Both the position numbers and the translations under genes were made by a program. From contig NC_135038.1 of NCBI RefSeq assembly GCF_051020975.1, positions 4,338,001-4,402,000 of the forward strand: a stretch of 64,000 bases of DNA, given 5' to 3'. Positions 1 through 13,010 of this stretch are shown one piece after another; positions within the stretch are counted from its first letter, which is position 1; each line of letters starts with the position of its first letter. Source of the stretch: Osmia lignaria lignaria. Its lineage: Eukaryota > Arthropoda > Insecta > Hymenoptera > Megachilidae. Under the pieces are notes generated by a model. That model worked only from the letters and a program-made list of their open reading frames with translations. It had not been told where the DNA came from and ran no database searches.

Positions 1-106
1 TGAAGTCATAATATTCGTAATTTCAAGCTGCGCCTTGTGGCGACCGTCTTCTGCGTCGTTGAAATTAATGTGAGCGGAAATAAAATTCCCTCCGCCTCCT
101 CGCACG

Positions 107-180
107 TTTCACTCCCTTTCCTTCGCTTCTCTTCTCTTCTCTTCTCCTCCATTCCTCTTGTTCTCGCTTTTCTCCGTTTT
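107..180 (+). repeat. Pyrimidine-rich tract with CTTCT repeats
   Basis: This is a run of almost pure C/T on the + strand, including a short tandem CTTCT array. It is a simple low-complexity tract. A polypyrimidine role at a splice acceptor is possible, but no exon-like sequence follows it. Confidence 0.75.
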
Positions 181-770
181 TGCCGCGCCATTGCCACTGG
201 AGAATGTTTGAAACGGTCGAGGAGCCTGCAAATAAATTCGCAGTCGCCCCGAGCTACTATGTTTGCCTGGGATTCTTGAATTTCCCTGGTGTCCGTCTGA
301 CGGATAAACCGGTGGCATCGAAAACCGGGGAAATTCAGCGAAATCATCCCCCCGAACGGTGTTCGATTGAAACACGAGGCGAAAAGATGAAGAAAGGAAG
401 GTAATAGAAGCGGAGGAGGTTGGACGTTTCGAAGAGAAGACGTGTCTCGTTTACGGGGATTAGGATAAAGCTTCGTCTCGTAGTAGGTTGCCTTCTTCGT
501 TTATCCTTTTCTCTTCTGGTCAACTGGGCTTTTTATCCAGTTCAACTTTCTTTCTCTCGTTCCTCATGGTCCATTCTCTGGCCTCTGTGTGTACGGTGTT
601 CCACGTAAAACGGCTGGAACGCCGGCGGCGCGCCGTTAAAAATAGAGCACGCAACGACTTACTAATCTGGTTAGGGCTACTTAGCGTAACTCCAACTATT
701 TAGACCTGGATACGGTTACGGTAGTTAGGCCGCCTCTATCGGCTCTAAGTAGACCCAACGGGTGCCACGG

Positions 771-832
771 TTCTCCTCCTCATCTTTCTCTTCCTTATCC
801 TCCTCTCTCCATCTTCTTTTTCTTCCTCTTAG
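771..832 (+). repeat. 60-nt pyrimidine tract ending in TTAG
   Basis: The tract is nearly all C/T for about 60 nt and ends in CTTAG at 828-832. That is the form of a very strong 3' splice acceptor on the + strand. The sequence beyond has an ATG at 860 followed by a short frame running into another pyrimidine tract. It may be the acceptor of an untranslated or minor exon, or simply low-complexity DNA. Confidence 0.45.
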
Positions 833-900
833 TTTCACGAAACGCGCTAAAACGTCTTAATGGCTGCTCGTGCGGAAAAACGCGACCAAGCTTCACTACT

Positions 901-952
901 GTTCCTTCGCTACTCTTCTTCTTTTTTTTTTTTCTTCTCCTTCCTTTTGCTC
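901..952 (+). repeat. Pyrimidine tract with T12
   Basis: This is a C/T-rich stretch with an internal run of twelve T (922-933). It is a simple-sequence feature with no sign of function. Confidence 0.7.
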
Positions 953-1240
953 GTTCGGTTATTTCTTCCAGAACAGACGATTAAAACAGCTTCGACGACG
1001 CGTGGAATGTGAAAATTGAACCCTTTCACGGTTCAAACAAGTCTACCTGTTTTCGTTTCTCATTTTTTCCATTCGTTTCGATTACCTACGTTTAATGAAG
1101 GCTATCGCGAGCGTCGATTAGATTTCTATACGGAGATGCAAGCTGAGAAGCTTCAAGGCTAATTAACGAGCGAGCGGCGAGTAATTAATCGATGAATGCC
1201 GAGTCCTCCTGTCCCGCGAACGAACACGAAGACGTAGGAG

Positions 1241-4009
1241 AACTTCCTCCCACGAGAAACACCATTCCCTTCGCTACTAAATGCACACAACACATTTGGA
1301 TATCGTTCTGCAAAAATTTATTTTACGACCTGCGAAACGAGGCTATGATTGCTAAATTGATACCATGAAAAATCATTAAAATTTCAACAGCCCGTTTTAA
1401 TCACCGAACGTCGAATGATTTGCGAATGTTAACTTATCCCTAAGAGTCAACATCGTAAATGGTACGTGGCATATTTTACTTACAGACGCTAATGAGTTAA
1501 ACATATTACGTTGGTTACCTAAATCCACAACTCGCCTAAAGAGCCAACACCTCGTTTACCTCCCGCAAGAAAAACAAACGAAAGAAAAAGGAATTTCAAT
1601 TTGCCAGCCACGGGGAAAATAAAAACGGTTCGTTGAGGATAATTGCGAATGGAAAATTTGGTGGCGTACCAATAAAGGAGGTATGCGAAATATTGGGCAC
1701 ACGTGGTCGCACAGCCGTCGCGACCCCTGTGATCTCATCGAAAACGAGATTTCGAAAATCCGTTATTTAAATAAGCCAGCGAGGGTCCCGAGGGTACGGG
1801 ACGAGGAGGTTTGCCCGCGAGAGAAAGATAAAATACAGACAAGAGAAGAGGAGAGGGAAAGCGGGTCGCTGAATGATTTTATAAAATTAATAGTAAAGGG
1901 TAGCTCGGCGCGTTGCTATTATGCGCGTATGCAAATAAGAACGGAAGGGGTGGCGGGGTCACGGTTGAATTCGTGGATCGAACGGGCCCGTGAAGGGCCA
2001 CGGAAGATGGTGGAGAGTGAAGGGAGGCAATCTGTGAAGAGAGGAAGGCGAGAGAAAGAGAAAGAGAGCGCACAGGCTGCAGGGCATTAAAACTTCCGAG
2101 ATTTATAGTGTGGCACGAACTGGTCTGGCCTCGTTCGATTCGGGGTAGCTTCTACTAAAAAAGGGGGGCCATATTGCTGGTAACGAGCAAAGAAGGGGTG
2201 GACTATCGGGGATGCGTAATATTTCGTTTCAAGGATTTTAATGCGCAACTACCACTCCGGTCCACGCTCGAGTACCGAGGGGCTGAAGATCCTCCTACTT
2301 CTTTTCCAGAATCCATTTCATAACTTTCCACGAGATGCTTCAAAGTGGCTGTATTCGACTGTCATTCGATCGGAATCCCGTGGAATCTCGCGGGACGAGC
2401 AATTGAAATATGGCCGGTCTGACACCATGAGAACGAGAAAGAGAAAGAGAAAGAGAAGTTTGCTAAGAAAACGATCGTGTTGCCAGTTGCCGAAGAAAGC
2501 GAGCATTCAGGCTCCGCGGTGTTTCTTCGACCGAGGAGACGTTTCGTCCATAAAAAGAGACCCTGCTGGAAGCGCCAATCGTTTCGCTCGGCAAGTGTAA
2601 CGTTTACAGGCTGCCTCTAATTGGTGTTCGAGGCTGATGAACGCCAATGAAACATGGAAAAGATGGGGAACGTAACGATACATTCCCTCTGTCTGCGTCC
2701 ACTTTTAGAGTACGCTCGTAAAAGAGCAAACCGAGTCGAGGAACATTTATTCTTTTTCCGTATTCGCGCATCAACCGAACGGGGGAAAAAAGGCAACTTA
2801 GTCTGGATAACTTAGCGTAAGACTCGCGGTGTTGTTTACCTGTAAACACCTTGTGCGACTTTCATTTGCAAGTCAAACAGCCGGTTATGATCCTCGTACC
2901 GAGGGATTATTGATTAATTACCGTTTAGTCCGAGGCATTGGCAAGAGCTACTCGCTGGTAGACATCTTTTTCACCCGTTCACAGGCGATGTCTATCAGAC
3001 TTTATAACTTCATTTCGAAGTTTCGAATCGGCGTAACCTACATCGAAGATATAACGAGTGAGACTTAATCAATCGAGTTTAATAATTCACTTGGGATTAT
3101 TCCAAAATTGGAAATACTCATCCTTCGTAGAGGTTTCTGTAAAATTAGCACGCTCTCTCGAACGATAACCGCGATAAGAAGATCGGGAACTCGTGGACAA
3201 CTCTGTCACGATGGTCGATGGCGCGTTTTTACGCGATCGTACGAATGAAAGATGTCTCTCGTTGTCTCTAACAGAAACAGCACACAAAGTCGAATAGACG
3301 TCGGGAAGATTGGCGTTACGTTCTTACGGGATGTTTTCGACCGGCTGTCAACGAAGCACCGACGAGATACCGAGCAGGCTTGATTGATTCCTAATAGCAC
3401 GACCGACAAGAAACCAATCGAGATGTGACGGTCGTTGCCGAGTTAATGAATAATGGAAAAATCTGCTCTCCTTTCGGTGATCCAGCCACGGATCATCCAG
3501 AGTTGGAGTTTTACTGGATTACCTCTGACTATCCCGTTACTCTTTGCGCTGATCTAATATTGACCAGCACATTTCGCGAGCACATGGAATTTCTATCTTT
3601 TTTCTTCTTTTTCAATTCGCTTGGTCGACGGGTTAATTAACGTTACGATCGTTTAGCTCTTTTTCTGTTACTTGGAAATTTTGATAGAAGGAAAACGAAA
3701 GCAAGTTTATTCTTTGAAAATTCTGAACCAGTTGAGATTCTTACGGAACATCGAAACCCGATGTTCGAATAAGGATATGAAACAGGAGTCTGAAACGACC
3801 TTGTCTCCTGCAAAAGAAGCAAGAACCTCAGTAAGAAAGAAGGAAAGAAGAGAAGAAGAAAAGGAAGGGTAGAGCATGGAATTCCCCCGAAAATTCAGTC
3901 AGCCAACTCTGACATAATGAGACATCGAACCTGAAGACGAATCATTGCCAAGGAAGAAAGGAAAGAAGAAACGTTCAGAAAAACCGACAACCACCGAGCT
4001 GTTCCTCGA
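1241..4009. other. Non-coding unique DNA
   Basis: No supported gene. Part of the stretch (about 1830-2090 and 3820-3870) is purine-rich on the + strand, which keeps some frames open by composition alone. The 135-codon frame at 1683-2090 is rich in Arg, Glu and Ser for that reason and has no recognisable domain. A short (GAGAAA)n tract lies at 2435-2458. Confidence 0.6.
2435..2458 (+). repeat. (GAGAAA)n microsatellite
   Basis: About four copies of a six-base purine repeat. Confidence 0.8.
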
Positions 4010-4028
4010 TTCTTCTTCTTCTTCTTCT
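4010..4028 (+). repeat. (TTC)n microsatellite
   Basis: Six copies of TTC, one of several GAA/TTC tracts in the window. Confidence 0.85.
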
Positions 4029-4411
4029 GATCAAAAGCCGCGTTCGATCGTGATCGAAACGAGGAAACAAAAGGATCTTTCCGAATCGAAAGATCTCTGG
4101 AAATCTGCGCGACGCAACAACGTAGAAGAAATTATGCGAAGAAGAGGGCAACGTGAACCGCAGAGATTCCGCGAAATCCAATGTGTATCCTCGCATAAAA
4201 TTCGATCGAGCTGAAACGAGAAAGGGAGAGCAGGATGGAGGCCAAGTATAGAAGATAAAAGCGAAAACCTTTCGGTCGAAATTCTCCGAAATCCGGTAAA
4301 AATTGAAAGCGAACAAAGACAAAGGACTGGAGGAGAGACAAAGAGAGAAAGAAAAAGGTCCTGCTGTCGCGGTTTGTGGGAGAGCGAGAGCAAAAGGGCC
4401 AAAGCAGCGAG

Positions 4412-4442
4412 CTTCTGCTGCTGCTGCTGCTGCTGTTGCTGG
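4412..4442 (+). repeat. (CTG)n microsatellite
   Basis: This is a CTG/TGC triplet run with one interruption. It reads as poly-Ala on the + strand and poly-Gln on the - strand. Frames across it (up to 170 codons on the - strand, 4031-4543) are otherwise unremarkable, so the triplet run alone is not evidence for a coding exon. Confidence 0.8.
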
Positions 4443-5638
4443 CTTCTTCTTCGACGAAGAAAAAGAAGCTGGTCGGGGGCCCCGCGGAATGATGAATCGT
4501 TTCTATTAAAATACTTTTTCGACGGGGAATACAGAGTGGGCATCCGGCCTGCGGAGCCGCGACTGGATTTATTTACATATTTTCAATCTGGATTAAGAGG
4601 TATAGGAGTCGTGCCGGCGAGAGAGACCCTGGACCTACTACGTTTTCGGCCACATTCTACTTTCCTGCAAACTTTCAACAACGCTTGAAAACTTTTTACC
4701 AGAATTTTAGGCCTCGACTACTGGTCCGATCAACAGCTAATACTACTTATTTCTGTCACTGACCGAGAACCTCGACCGTGTTCCTTTAGAAAACGTTCCA
4801 GTTTCCCGAAAAGTTCTAAGCTTCTGTGGAAAGCTATCGTGAACACGCTCTTAAATTTATTTGAAGCTTTCTCTGACAAATTCGAGGCGCCTCGAAGCGA
4901 AGCCGCCGACAGAAAGTGAATTCCGCCGCGATGATGGAGACACTTAGGTGACTGTGAACGATGCGAACATTTGCTCGTCTGTCTCCTTTTCCTACGTCTC
5001 TCTTCGCTGAACGATACTCTCGTTATGCGAACACGCGTTTTCTATCGGGTACGGAAGAATTCGATTTCTTTCATCGACACCAGCCATCCAGCCTGATGTC
5101 TTCATACGTGAATATTTTCCTTTTTCTGCGAAGAACGATAAAAATCAGTCTGGAGGTTGTACAAAGTACGAACAACAACGGCAGATTCATTATCTGACTT
5201 TAAAAAGTGTCATTTGCGATTCAAGAAGTTGTTTGCGATTCTCGTTCAAAGAGATCTCGGTGATTAATAGTGGTTTAAAACAGTTCAGTCTGAAGTAAGA
5301 TCTCGCGTTAATGAAGTTTCGCGGTTAAACGAAAAGAAAATGCTTTCTCGATACTTCACACTCTGTTTATACGGATCGAGAGACCGGAAACGGAGGGAAG
5401 CGCTTTCCCCTGGAGGGCAGGAAGATTTCGTATTAAGATTCGCTTGGCTGGCTGATTAATTGGCCCTCATTAACGTCGCGTCGAGCGGTCGCTTCTTGAG
5501 TACGCGCATTGTCGCCACGCGGAAACTGCTCCGTCTGTTTTTGTGCACGGCAGAACTGTTACTAAATTTCACGTGTGTAGAAATAAACGTAAAACGAAAT
5601 GGTGATTCTATCATTTTTGAAGCAATTGGTGTCACGAA

Positions 5639-5662
5639 TTTTTTTTTTTTTTTTTTTTTTTT
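5639..5662 (+). repeat. Poly-T tract (T24)
   Basis: Twenty-four consecutive T. No target-site duplication or retroposed body is visible beside it, so I do not call it a retroposon tail. Confidence 0.9.
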
Positions 5663-6473
5663 CTTCAAAATCGATCTATTTTACATTGAGATTCGGTCGA
5701 AAATTCGTATAATTGGTTTAATGAAACGCTTGCAAGGATCATTAAGGATCGCAAACGTTTCGAGCCGGTTCGATCAGGAACAACTGTGCTCGAGCACCGA
5801 GAAATGCTTCTTCGTCTCTCGAGGGATTAACGCCTTGACATCTACACGTGTTCCAGCGTCATCCGCTCGTGCTTTTCGCTGTCGAGCTGGCTGCGAGCCG
5901 ATGACGAACGATCTCCGTTTCAGCATCTGATGCTTCGTTTTGGAGCCCTCCGGAAATCTCCTTATTTCCACGTGTTCAAGAACCTTTACAACTCTACCGC
6001 GTCAATAATCGCAACAACAACAACATCTAATTCTAATCCAATTGCTTTAAAAAGAAAAGAAGAAAATGGTGGTAATTCAGAGACCATTCGTCAAGTAAAA
6101 CTTTTCCAATGACCAAAGAATCTTTGAAGCAACTTGTTCTTCTCTGGTCCGATGATCAGTCACGAAGGAACCGGTTTCCAAAGTTCAAAGACACATTTCC
6201 CGAAGAGGAGCAAGAGGCGACGCGACGCGGCGGGGTAGATAGGACCCGCGAGGGCCAAAAATTTTGCAAGAATCGTGACTAATGCGGCTGTTCTGGAGCG
6301 AAGGAGGAGAAAAAGGATATTCAGAGAGGGCAAGAGAATATCGTTCGACGGATTCTCTGTGGATGGAAGAGACGCGGCGAATGATAAATGAACAAACTCC
6401 TCTTAAACCGCGAGCTCTCATATCGACCAGCTATTAACATAGTGCCGGATAAAGTAACGAATTTAAAAGAAAT

Positions 6474-6485
6474 CCAATATAAAAG
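6474..6485 (+). promoter_or_regulatory. CCAAT and TATAAAAG box candidate
   Basis: CCAAT (6474-6478) runs directly into a textbook TATAAAAG (6478-6485). No TCAGT-type initiator is seen about 30 nt downstream and no coding exon follows, so this may be a chance match. A second TATAAAAG lies at 29509-29516, also without an initiator. Confidence 0.2.
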
Positions 6486-7375
6486 CCACGGGAATTCCAT
6501 CGGAGATCTTATCCGTCGGAGCTCTCGCTCGCCGTGGAGACTCCATTAATCACCGCTTCTCTTCTCTCCTCTCCTTTTTCTCTATTCTTTCTCTCTTATA
6601 TCCCTCTTCTCCTTTCTCCTTCTTTCACCCGCCGTTCATTTGTCTCGTATTAGTCGTTATTACGAGAGCTGAAAATTCAAATGGACGACGGATAATGGCA
6701 CTGGCCGGTTTCGAGATAATACCACCCCTACCCTTCTCCTCCCACACCCCCACTGTGTGCTCTGTCCGCTGCTCCAACTGGTGCACCAAAGAGATCGAGA
6801 TCTGTACGTTCGTACGAGAATGAAATCGATTTCGCTCCAACGATTTTGGAAATGGAATTATCTGACCGAGGCTGACCGAGTTGTCGTTGCGAAACAAAGA
6901 AGATGAAAACGAGGTTTATCGAGTTGCGGCAACGATCAAAATGGATCGAGGCATCGCTCGCAGACATCCGAAACAGGCTTCCGCTCGTTAGCGGATTTTA
7001 TTGAAATCTTTGCTGGACGCGTGGAGATTCGCAATTGCAACCAGGTGGTTGGGTCGCTCGTAAATTATCTCGAAACGAGTTTTTTTGCACCGGATCGTTA
7101 GCGAAAATGTTCTGTACCTATTGGAAAATAATATCTGAAGGAAATGAGTTGTTGGCGATGCGTAAGCTGCACCAACAAGATTGCACACTCGTATGGATTC
7201 CAGATCCACACCAGGCGGATTGTTCGCGGTTATTGCTTTCGAATTCTTCATATCGCTCGCGATCGACTCATTGACATTTTCGTCGGGTTCCGCTCGTTGG
7301 AATTCCGCGTCTGTGCCCACGTTCTCGCGTTTCTCGTACAATGAAAATGCGCACGTAGGTTAGAACGATAGCCGG

Positions 7376-7418
7376 CCGCGATTACGTCGCGCGACGCCGC
7401 GCCGCGCCACGCCGCGGG
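7376..7418 (+). repeat. GC-rich patch with recurrent 13-mer
   Basis: This short, almost pure G/C patch contains GCCGCGCCACGCC at 7401-7413. The same 13-mer occurs at 35393-35405 and 50385-50397, where it is part of a longer shared block. In a CpG-rich genome it could arise from local bias, but the longer match at the other two sites argues for a repeated motif. Confidence 0.5.
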
Positions 7419-7419
7419 T

Positions 7420-10400
7420 ATCATCTACTTTCAGATCCTACAAGAATCGAGATATCCTCTGAATTCCGACCTGTTCCTCGTTTTATCTGCCCCCAGTGAT
7501 TCTTCACCAACTCGCCTACCATCGACCACTCGATTCCTTTTCCCCTATCGCTATTCACGCCTTTCCGACTGATTCGAACGTTAAAATTCGCTTAGAAATA
7601 TAAATCAAATAGACTCGAAGTGAATTCTAACCACCCTACTATGGTACTGAAAGGTTAATAGTCCATGTTCTCGTGGGCTGTGCTAGACACGTCTGCTTCT
7701 AAATAGTTGCCTGTCAACGTGTTAATAGTCACTTCTCTAAAGCGAAAGAGTCAATTATCTGTAGTAACTGCGTTGAATAAAGCAACCTATCCTTCGTATT
7801 GAAATTTTTATACAAGGTAAGCAAGACCGATTCTCCAAAAATGGATGTCAAGCGTCGAGCGTGTCGATCGTCAACGAGGGGTGCAATCGAGATTGCAACT
7901 CCGGGTGTCATCGAATGCTCCAACTCGGTCAAACTTTCCCTTTCCCTTTGCGAATCAATCCAGCGGAACCATCTACTCCCCCTCGATTGATCGTACGCGT
8001 TTTTACACGCTGGAATACCCGATAAGTCTCGGTGAATCTCGTCGAATAAATAAAAAGAATGAAAAGAACTAGCCTCGGCATTAGTATAATTATCGCTCGG
8101 TCTGCTAATAATAGTTGCGGTACTGCTAGTTACGAGCTGCTGGTTACCATAACTTTATTGCCGATGCTGCCAGTATTAACGTGTAAAAAGTTATCGAACG
8201 AATGGTGCCGTTGCCGTTACCAACACCGTTCCCCATACCGATCTTACATACGTACAGCAACGTAATTGATTGTTAACGCGTTTATTTCCTCATGGATAAT
8301 TCGATGTCTCGGCACGGTGAGATTGAAAGTTACAAATTAAGAATGGATAATCATGCTACTGATAAGTTACGATTACTGGCAAGAGTAAAGACTCAACTGT
8401 TTTGTTATAATTTCAGTAATAATTGGATAATTGAGGTAAACATCGTTTCTAGTTACTAGTTATAGTCGGACAATGTACCGAAGGAGACTAACCAATAGAT
8501 ATAGAAAGCCTGCCAGTTAAAGAAGCATCGAAGATTAGTATGCAAATTAATTGTAAAAAAAAAGTGCAAACGATGAAGTATCAGCTGGCAAGAAGATAAA
8601 ATCAGTCACCTCGAACGAGCTGGCTGTCTTAAAAACTGACGATATCATTCTCGGATCCCTGTCATCGCGTACCTTTCGAATCGTGGTGTATACGAAATTC
8701 AGTGTGTAACGCGGGTCTGGATGGAAAATAAAGCCGGAGGGAGTATCTATCGAGTTCCAGGAGAGAGATCGACATTCCCTCCAGGAACGACGAAACGAGT
8801 GAATGAAGAGGCGTCGCACGCTTGGCATGTTCCGCGTGTCCGCAGCATATTCATCCGTCCGGCAGCCGATCATATAGAATCGTCGATTCCGCGACGAATA
8901 CCAGCAGAGTATCGATAATTTATTTGTGAGACGTTGCTCGTCGAACGTGCCCCACCTTCGCAATCGTCTGTTACCCGTCGACATTCTGGATTTCGCGCCT
9001 TTTTCGTGCGTTCCATTGTCTTTTGCCAACGCGACCGAGCGAAGCGAAGCGAGAAGCAACGGAACGCGAACCTCCTATCGCCTTTTTCGGCGATACCCAC
9101 CATTCGAGGGTCCTCGATGATCGTGATGTTTATTAACGAACTTAAGCGAGTGACAGGCTGCAATTGCTACCGGACGCGCATTTTTATAGCGGGGGAAACG
9201 TCACGTAGCGATCGTGAGCTCGATGACGCTCGTTGTTCCGCCGATCACCGCATCGCAACTCGAGGAAAATGTCAATGAGCTTGCACCGATCGAACGGCAA
9301 CTGGCATATCCGTTTCTACCCGTTCGATCGACATTTTATTTTGCAATTTTCTTATTTTCACCACGAAAAAACAAGAACGATCGTTTTCGAAAATATCTCG
9401 TTGGTGCTGGTTTTCCTGACTTTGACCGATAGCCTAGCATGTGGCTATCGTTATCGTAGAACGAGCAAACGAAACGGTCGGAATAATTAAAGAAAGCCGA
9501 GGGAAAAAGGGTCCGTGCGCCGTACGCCGGGGCGAAAGATGGGTGAGAAGCACAGAGAGCAAAGGGAGCCTCGAACGAACAAATGGAGTCCGAGGCTTTT
9601 CTGTGACAAACGAGCGGCCTCAAAACGTCAATCAAACGGTCCTATGTACTGGTGCATTCCAAGCTGCTCCACCTGATTTGGTTAGACGAGCAGATATCGA
9701 GCAGCTGCGACCGCCACGATGGCCACGCCATGTCCCGGCCAATTTGATCGCGACGAAACGTCGAATAACGGGCAGCAACGTGCCTCTTATCGGACGAAAT
9801 TCTGTTCAACCGTCGTCACCTTGTCCCACGCGGGAAACGCCGGCCCCGTCGACAACATTTAAGAGGCTGTACTTTTCACCGTCTACCTCCAACATCTCGA
9901 TTCTCGAATCGTTTGCACGCGAATCGAGACACTTTGTCTGTGAAAATCGTTCGATTCGATACGATTGATCGTTACGTTTATTGGCGAACGCAAGGAACGC
10001 GATACTCGATCAATATCCGTCACACCGTGCAACTTCCGAGACGCGTTTTCCCCGCGAAAGCGATAATTTTACTCGGCTTCGGGTCAAGGTACATCGTCGA
10101 GCGTCGCGTCGCACCGCGTCGCGTCGCCTCGAATGCGGTGGCATTCGACCACTTTAGAAAGTCGACGCTGCCAGCCTTTCCGACGATCCTCCGCTCACCG
10201 ATATATAAATATTAATAACTACAATATCGTAATTTCAGAAACAATGCGCGCGACAACGGCCACACCCGAACACCGCGGCCTAGTTACATACATGCACCAC
10301 GCCACGATAAACACTGCTCCCCGTGTCTCTTTATTCTTTACACCTACTCGATCACATCAATTCCGACATCTTTTCGTTCGGGATAATCGAGCTTTAATCG

Positions 10401-12060
10401 TTAATGTCGAACATTTCAATTTCAGAATAATCTTCACTCAAAAATCACTGTTCACAATTAACTTCTGATAATGTTGAAACTCTTGTCGGGTCTACTGTTA
10501 ACGTGCAATTACTCTTCGAACTGTAATTAATGTAAATCACTGTTTGTAATGCAACCTCTAGAATTTATTTATTCCAAGTTTTAATAAAATCATGCATAAA
10601 GAAGCGGTGAACTGGGAGAAAAAAAACTCAACCTCGAAAAGTGTCGATTACAAATCATCTTTTTGTCGCGTTGTTTTCAAAAGCACATTTGACACTGCTT
10701 TTTTCCTCTTTTTGTCAAGCCAACAGCTGTCGTTTTATTCACAGTCTTGAAAAATAATTGCGACGAAGAACATAGGAATGATTGAATTTAGATCGGAAGA
10801 TAAAAGATAGAAAGAACGCATTATCGAGTGGCAAAGATCATTCGTGGCAAGCACGTGTATGATCTTAAATCAATACGGTTCTTTACGTAATAATTTTACG
10901 ACCAAATTAAGCTGTGAAATATTACAATAAGTAATATTTAACAGGTAGAATGTTGTGTGATACAAGTGGCAACATTTAAAATCAACAATTAAACGGGTGA
11001 AAAAATTCAGAATAAAAGTGTTATGTTCAGCAAGAGAAATAAAACGAGTAAAATGCAAGTGTAATTTCAATTTACGTTTAATGCTCGAATCGAATCGAGT
11101 TCGTACGCGAATAGATCGAATTTTCATTCGTGTTCGCGGATCTATCTCGACGTGTTTTATCGCGGACGATTTATATCGCGCTCGTGCCCTCTTTCTCTCT
11201 TCTCCCTTTCTGTTTCATTCGCGGGAATTCCGCTGAAAAATGTGCCGCGCATAAATACCGAATCAAGAAACTAAATTCCGCCGGGCGATTAGGCGAGGAA
11301 GTCGACTTCCGTGCGTGGGTGGCTGTGTATCGAACAATTAACGCCACCGGTCGCAGATAAGCGACTAAGAACGGCTTAAGCGACCCAGAGAAATGTTCTC
11401 CTCCTTCACCGTGCTAGTTGCAAAGAACTTGCGATTATCGATTAACCGCTTCTCCAGTAACCGACGTACGATCGAATTTCTCCTTCAATTCATTGGAAAT
11501 TTCGATCGTTAACCGAGTCGTATACTGAAATTCTTATTAACGCTTTAATCGATGCTCTACATTTAAGTGTATTAAATAACTGAGTAATGAAAAGCGTAGA
11601 ACGGTAACGGTTTGACGGTGTTAAATACTATTATAAACATGCAAGTAATTGTAAAAGTATGTTTGGCGAATCACGGGCACATCTGGTGCAACTTCCAAGA
11701 AGTTCAACGCTCGAGTAGGGATATACCCTTCCACTTTTGAGCGCGAAATAAAAATCGAAAGGATGACAAATTGCGTCGTGAAGCTTTGTCTCCTTGCTAT
11801 TTTCACGTTAAACCCGAGGCACGCAAGCACCCAAACGTCCCCTCGAAATACCAGTCGTTTGTTGGCGCGAGTTTATACTTAAATTAAATTAAATCAAGAA
11901 TATGTGACCAGTCTGTGCACGCACGATTAAGAGGTGTCCTACTAAAATCTTGACGGATACTCGACGAATGCGGATCATCGAATTTTCGTAAAATTAATTC
12001 ACCATCAATTATTTTATTCTTTTCTGTCCAAAAAGGGGATGACCCGAATAGAAATCTAAA
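7420..12060. other. Non-coding unique DNA
   Basis: No gene supported. The longer frames (8547-9059 on the -, 9441-9968 on the +, each 170-175 codons) lie in CpG-rich sequence with few stops and show no domain, signal peptide or splice context. About 10096-10130 is a short GCGTC-type repeat. AT-rich DNA from about 10.4 to 11.1 kb shows nothing of note. Confidence 0.6.
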
Positions 12061-12480
12061 CATGAAGAAGAATCGTCGAAAGAATCGCAGCCCTTCTGGC
12101 AGAAACGAACGAACGAACGAAGAGAAAAAGGGATGCGGTGATTTCCGGTCGGTCGAAGGTCTAACGTTTTCGGGAAAAGATCAGACGACATGGCTCGCGA
12201 GTGAAATGAAGACGAGCGTCCGCGGAGACAAGCGGCGCGACGCGGCGCGGCGGGCCGGGAGAAATCGTAAATTTAAATTTAGAGAGGCTCACGTGCGCGC
12301 GCGAGTCCGCGCCTCCCCCACCGTCTTTCTTGCGCCTTTCTGTTCATCGTTTCGAGAGAGGAGAGCGCGAGAGAGCGTGGAAAAAGTGGCGGTTCCCCGC
12401 TTCAACGGCTTCCTGCGGCCACCATTTGAATTTCAGAAAGACAGCGCGGATTGACCGGGTTTTGTCGTAAATTGTCCCGC
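12061..12480. other. GC-rich patch, possible promoter or 5' exon
   Basis: GC content rises sharply at about 12220-12420, with runs such as GACGCGGCGCGGCGGGCC and CGCGCGCGAG. A frame of 130 codons (12062-12454, +) spans it but is Arg-rich by composition. GC-rich patches of this kind often mark 5' untranslated exons or promoters in insects. No initiator, TATA box or donor site stands out here. Confidence 0.3.
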
Positions 12481-13010
12481 GCCGAACCTTGGAAAAAGTT
12501 GTTCGAATTTTTAAAGTCGAACGCCCAGGACCGATCGAATCGTCGTTGCCTCCCTTTCGATCGTCTCAATAAGGAGACGAATAGAGGACCTTCCTTCCTT
12601 TTGCTTAGCGCAAGAAAGCGCCGTGAGATCGCCCTTCCACCATTCCCTTTTTTTCCCTTATGGAATTTCCATTTCTTTCAGTCGGACACCCTCGTGATTT
12701 CGCGGATATTTTCGTGCAGGTACGTTAAAATATATTTCTACTTTAGTTTTGGAAATAAAATGAGCAGAAGATTGGCTATAGTTATTCGCGGGCACCTGTT
12801 GAATAACGATGATCCTTTTTTTTTCAATGATTTTCAATGATCTCGAGGTTTGCAAACAATACCAGCGCGCGAATATACAGGTTTTAGTGTACCACCTTCT
12901 GTGACGTCTCGAGATCGTTTGGAAACTACTCGAGGCGGAGTGTGCTCGAAATTTGGGGTGAACCAATATTGATGGGGTGGCGTTGCTTGCTCTTGTCCTC
13001 CAAGGCATTA

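Larger units (their letters stand above)
1..1240. other. Non-coding unique DNA with pyrimidine tracts
   Basis: I see no gene here. Open frames are short and overlap in several frames. The stretch holds three pyrimidine-rich tracts on the + strand (listed separately). From about 1100 to 1200 it holds AT-rich homeodomain-type cores (TAATTAA, ATTAATCGAT), the sort of content seen in insect regulatory DNA. Whether it is conserved or regulatory cannot be judged from one sequence. Confidence 0.6.
4700..7375. other. Non-coding unique DNA
   Basis: No gene is supported. Contents are a poly-T tract at 5639-5662 and a CCAAT/TATA-like pair at 6474-6485. The 156-codon frame at 5460-5930 is interrupted by the poly-T tract (read as Phe) and matches nothing I recognise. 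Confidence 0.6.

Noticed and set aside
4031..4543. 170-codon - strand frame with a poly-Gln run
   Set aside because: The poly-Gln comes from a CTG/CAG microsatellite and the rest is unremarkable. No splice sites or conserved motif.
5639..5662. Poly-T as the tail of a minus-strand retroposon
   Set aside because: No target-site duplication or gene-like body is visible next to it. The tracts at 37373 and 27996 were rejected for the same reason.
9441..9968. 175-codon + strand frame
   Set aside because: It starts at GTG rather than ATG, has no domain, and lies in CpG-rich sequence.
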